From: Treponema sp.
GTDB taxonomy: Bacteria > Spirochaetota > Spirochaetia > Treponematales > Breznakiellaceae
Direction: 5' to 3'
Length of the DNA: 7,182 nucleotides
Assembly (NCBI GenBank): GCA_031264395.1
Contig: JAISEB010000063.1
Coordinates: 1-7,182, forward strand
Shown here in pieces: positions 6,170 through 7,182 of this stretch. The position numbers and the translations under genes are program-made. The notes under the pieces were generated by a model. The model searched no databases. It was not told the origin of the DNA and saw nothing but the letters and a program-made list of their open reading frames with translations. Position 1 is the stretch's first letter. Each line of letters opens with the position of its first letter.

Positions 6170-7182
6170 ATTTGGCCCTGGGGCATACGCGCTATAACAT
6201 CGCTAATCTTTTGTTTCCATGAATCAATGTCGGCGTCGGTTATGATGTCCACGGAACCCGCCTGAATCCCTTCGCCGTTACCGACCCGCGCTTCCATGTC
6301 CCCTTCGATGAGGAGATAGTTTGATTTTAATTCGTTAAGGGTTTTTCCATCAGGCTTCCATTTGCCCCTTTCGTTGAGTTCCAGCATGCGCCGGGCTATC
6401 TCTTCCAGCGCGTGGGGGTTGTTTTTGACGAACCATTCCCGGAATTCCTCATCATTGACGATTTGATTTGTCAATCTGTCGAGAAGCTCGTCGCTGAAAC
6501 ACTCGGTGAGGCACTGCATGGAAAAAATGTTCTGCGCAACGTTCATTATTTCAGACGCGCCGTCATATTCACGGCTCTTGATGTTCTCAAGCCAGAAGGG
6601 ATTGAATATTGTTTCCTTCGCCCCGCAGTTTAAATTTTCGGCGAGGGTTTCGGTAATAATTTTCTTCCCCGGCTCGCTGGTACTCTGGTATTGGCGGATC
6701 GGCTTGCCGCCGAGATGTTTCGCGATAAGCCGGTACCCCCCCTGCACCTGGGCGCTGAAGTTGCAGTCAAGGCCGGAAGCCCGCCGCGAGGCGGTGTTAT
6801 CGGCGCTGGCGTCTATCTCCCGGGCATTGGCGATAAAGGCGCCGACCTTTCGCTGCCCGTCAAGATTCCTGCCGTAAGCGTGGGATGAAGCGTGAATAAA
6901 ATACTTGATGAGGTCTTTTTCATCTTTCCAGGCGCTGGCAAGAAGGGCGAGATCAAGGCCCGCGCCGTAAGTTCCGGGAGGATCACCGAATATGCGGATA
7001 TTCCCATCACGTCCACCATCCCCTGCTTCCGGGTCCTCTTGGTATGAGCGCAGATGCTTCAGAACGTAATTGTCGCCGTCTTTCTCGTCCAGACCCGCCG
7101 CCATAAGAACCGCGTCATCCATCATCACCACGGCGGAGGGGTAGGTGTCCCGGTAGACGCCGGTTATACGGACCGTTACATC
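6166..7182 (-). CDS. Diverged CobN/ChlH-family large subunit, 5' end outside the window
   Basis: The frame is open from the window edge at 7182 to TGA 6168-6166, giving 338 C-terminal residues. The first internal start is GTG 7131, but the 17 codons before it still read as CobN-like protein (VRITGVYRDTYPSAV, compare ARISGLFRDMFPNLS in the plus-strand CobN). The true start therefore lies beyond the window. Shared landmarks include FGDPPGTYGAGLD (about 6961-7000), SSHAYG, the NNPHALEEIARRMLE helix and GDMEAR. The C-terminal motif of the plus-strand copy, DDDDYYNYHGG, is here DCNFSAQVQGG (6736-6768), losing the acidic run, both tyrosines and the histidine. It also has about 35-40 extra C-terminal residues after GDMEAR. 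It is thus a paralogue with a changed active-site region. It could be a chelatase for another metal or tetrapyrrole, or a metal-removing (HmuS-like) enzyme; the sequence does not decide. Confidence 0.82.
   Translation of the reverse strand, partial: DVTVRITGVYRDTYPSAVVMMDDAVLMAAGLDEKDGDNYVLKHLRSYQEDPEAGDGGRDGNIRIFGDPPGTYGAGLDLALLASAWKDEKDLIKYFIHASSHAYGRNLDGQRKVGAFIANAREIDASADNTASRRASGLDCNFSAQVQGGYRLIAKHLGGKPIRQYQSTSEPGKKIITETLAENLNCGAKETIFNPFWLENIKSREYDGASEIMNVAQNIFSMQCLTECFSDELLDRLTNQIVNDEEFREWFVKNNPHALEEIARRMLELNERGKWKPDGKTLNELKSNYLLIEGDMEARVGNGEGIQAGSVDIITDADIDSWKQKISDVIARMPQGQI
6176..6179 (-). promoter_or_regulatory. Weak ribosome binding site of the TIM-barrel gene
   Basis: On the minus strand AGGG lies 6 nt before ATG 6169, inside the last codons of the CobN-like gene. 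Together with the 4-nt ATGA overlap (6166-6169) it supports ATG 6169 as the start and translational coupling. Confidence 0.45.

Noticed and set aside
1..7182. CRISPR array, tRNA, rRNA, insertion sequence or riboswitch
   Set aside because: No regularly spaced repeats, cloverleaf, transposase or terminal repeats were seen. The window is almost wholly coding, leaving no leader region for a cobalamin riboswitch.

Overview
The window is a densely packed bacterial segment with almost no intergenic DNA. It is built around metal-tetrapyrrole chelatase genes of the CobN/ChlID type (cobalt or magnesium chelatase superfamily). Base composition looks moderately GC-rich by eye. The organism cannot be fixed from the sequence. 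The combination of a CobN large subunit, a fused ChlI-ChlD subunit and no visible photosynthesis gene suggests an anaerobic corrinoid-handling bacterium. A spirochaete or clostridial host is only a guess.

Plus strand, 1-5222, is an operon of three genes joined by short overlaps. It begins with the 3' end of an unidentified gene, possibly the C-terminal extension of a corrinoid/siderophore-type ABC ATPase. A ChlID-type AAA+/VWA subunit starts at 245, overlapping that gene by 11 nt. A CobN-type large subunit starts at 2166, overlapping the ChlID frame by 10 nt. The ChlID gene is split between two frames. The AAA+ half and acidic linker run in one frame to a stop at 1667-1669. The VWA half continues in the -1 frame to 2175. 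The switch falls on an in-phase A AAA AAA heptamer at 1591-1597. It therefore looks like a programmed -1 frameshift giving a ChlI-like short protein (474 aa) and a full ChlD-like protein (643 aa) from one gene. This arrangement is known for chlD in cobalamin producers that lack a separate small-subunit gene.

Minus strand, 7182-5177, carries two genes that converge on the plus operon. The first is the C-terminal part of a second, clearly diverged CobN-family protein, whose 5' end lies outside the window. The second is a 330-residue AP-endonuclease-2/xylose-isomerase-like TIM-barrel protein joined to it by an ATGA overlap. The 3' ends of the plus and minus operons overlap by 46 bp.

Together the genes describe a tetrapyrrole metal-chelation locus: one AAA+/VWA motor gene able to supply two subunits, two non-identical CobN large subunits, a probable metal-dependent hydrolase or isomerase, and possibly a transporter ATPase. 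Whether the second CobN inserts or removes metal, and on which tetrapyrrole, cannot be decided from the sequence.
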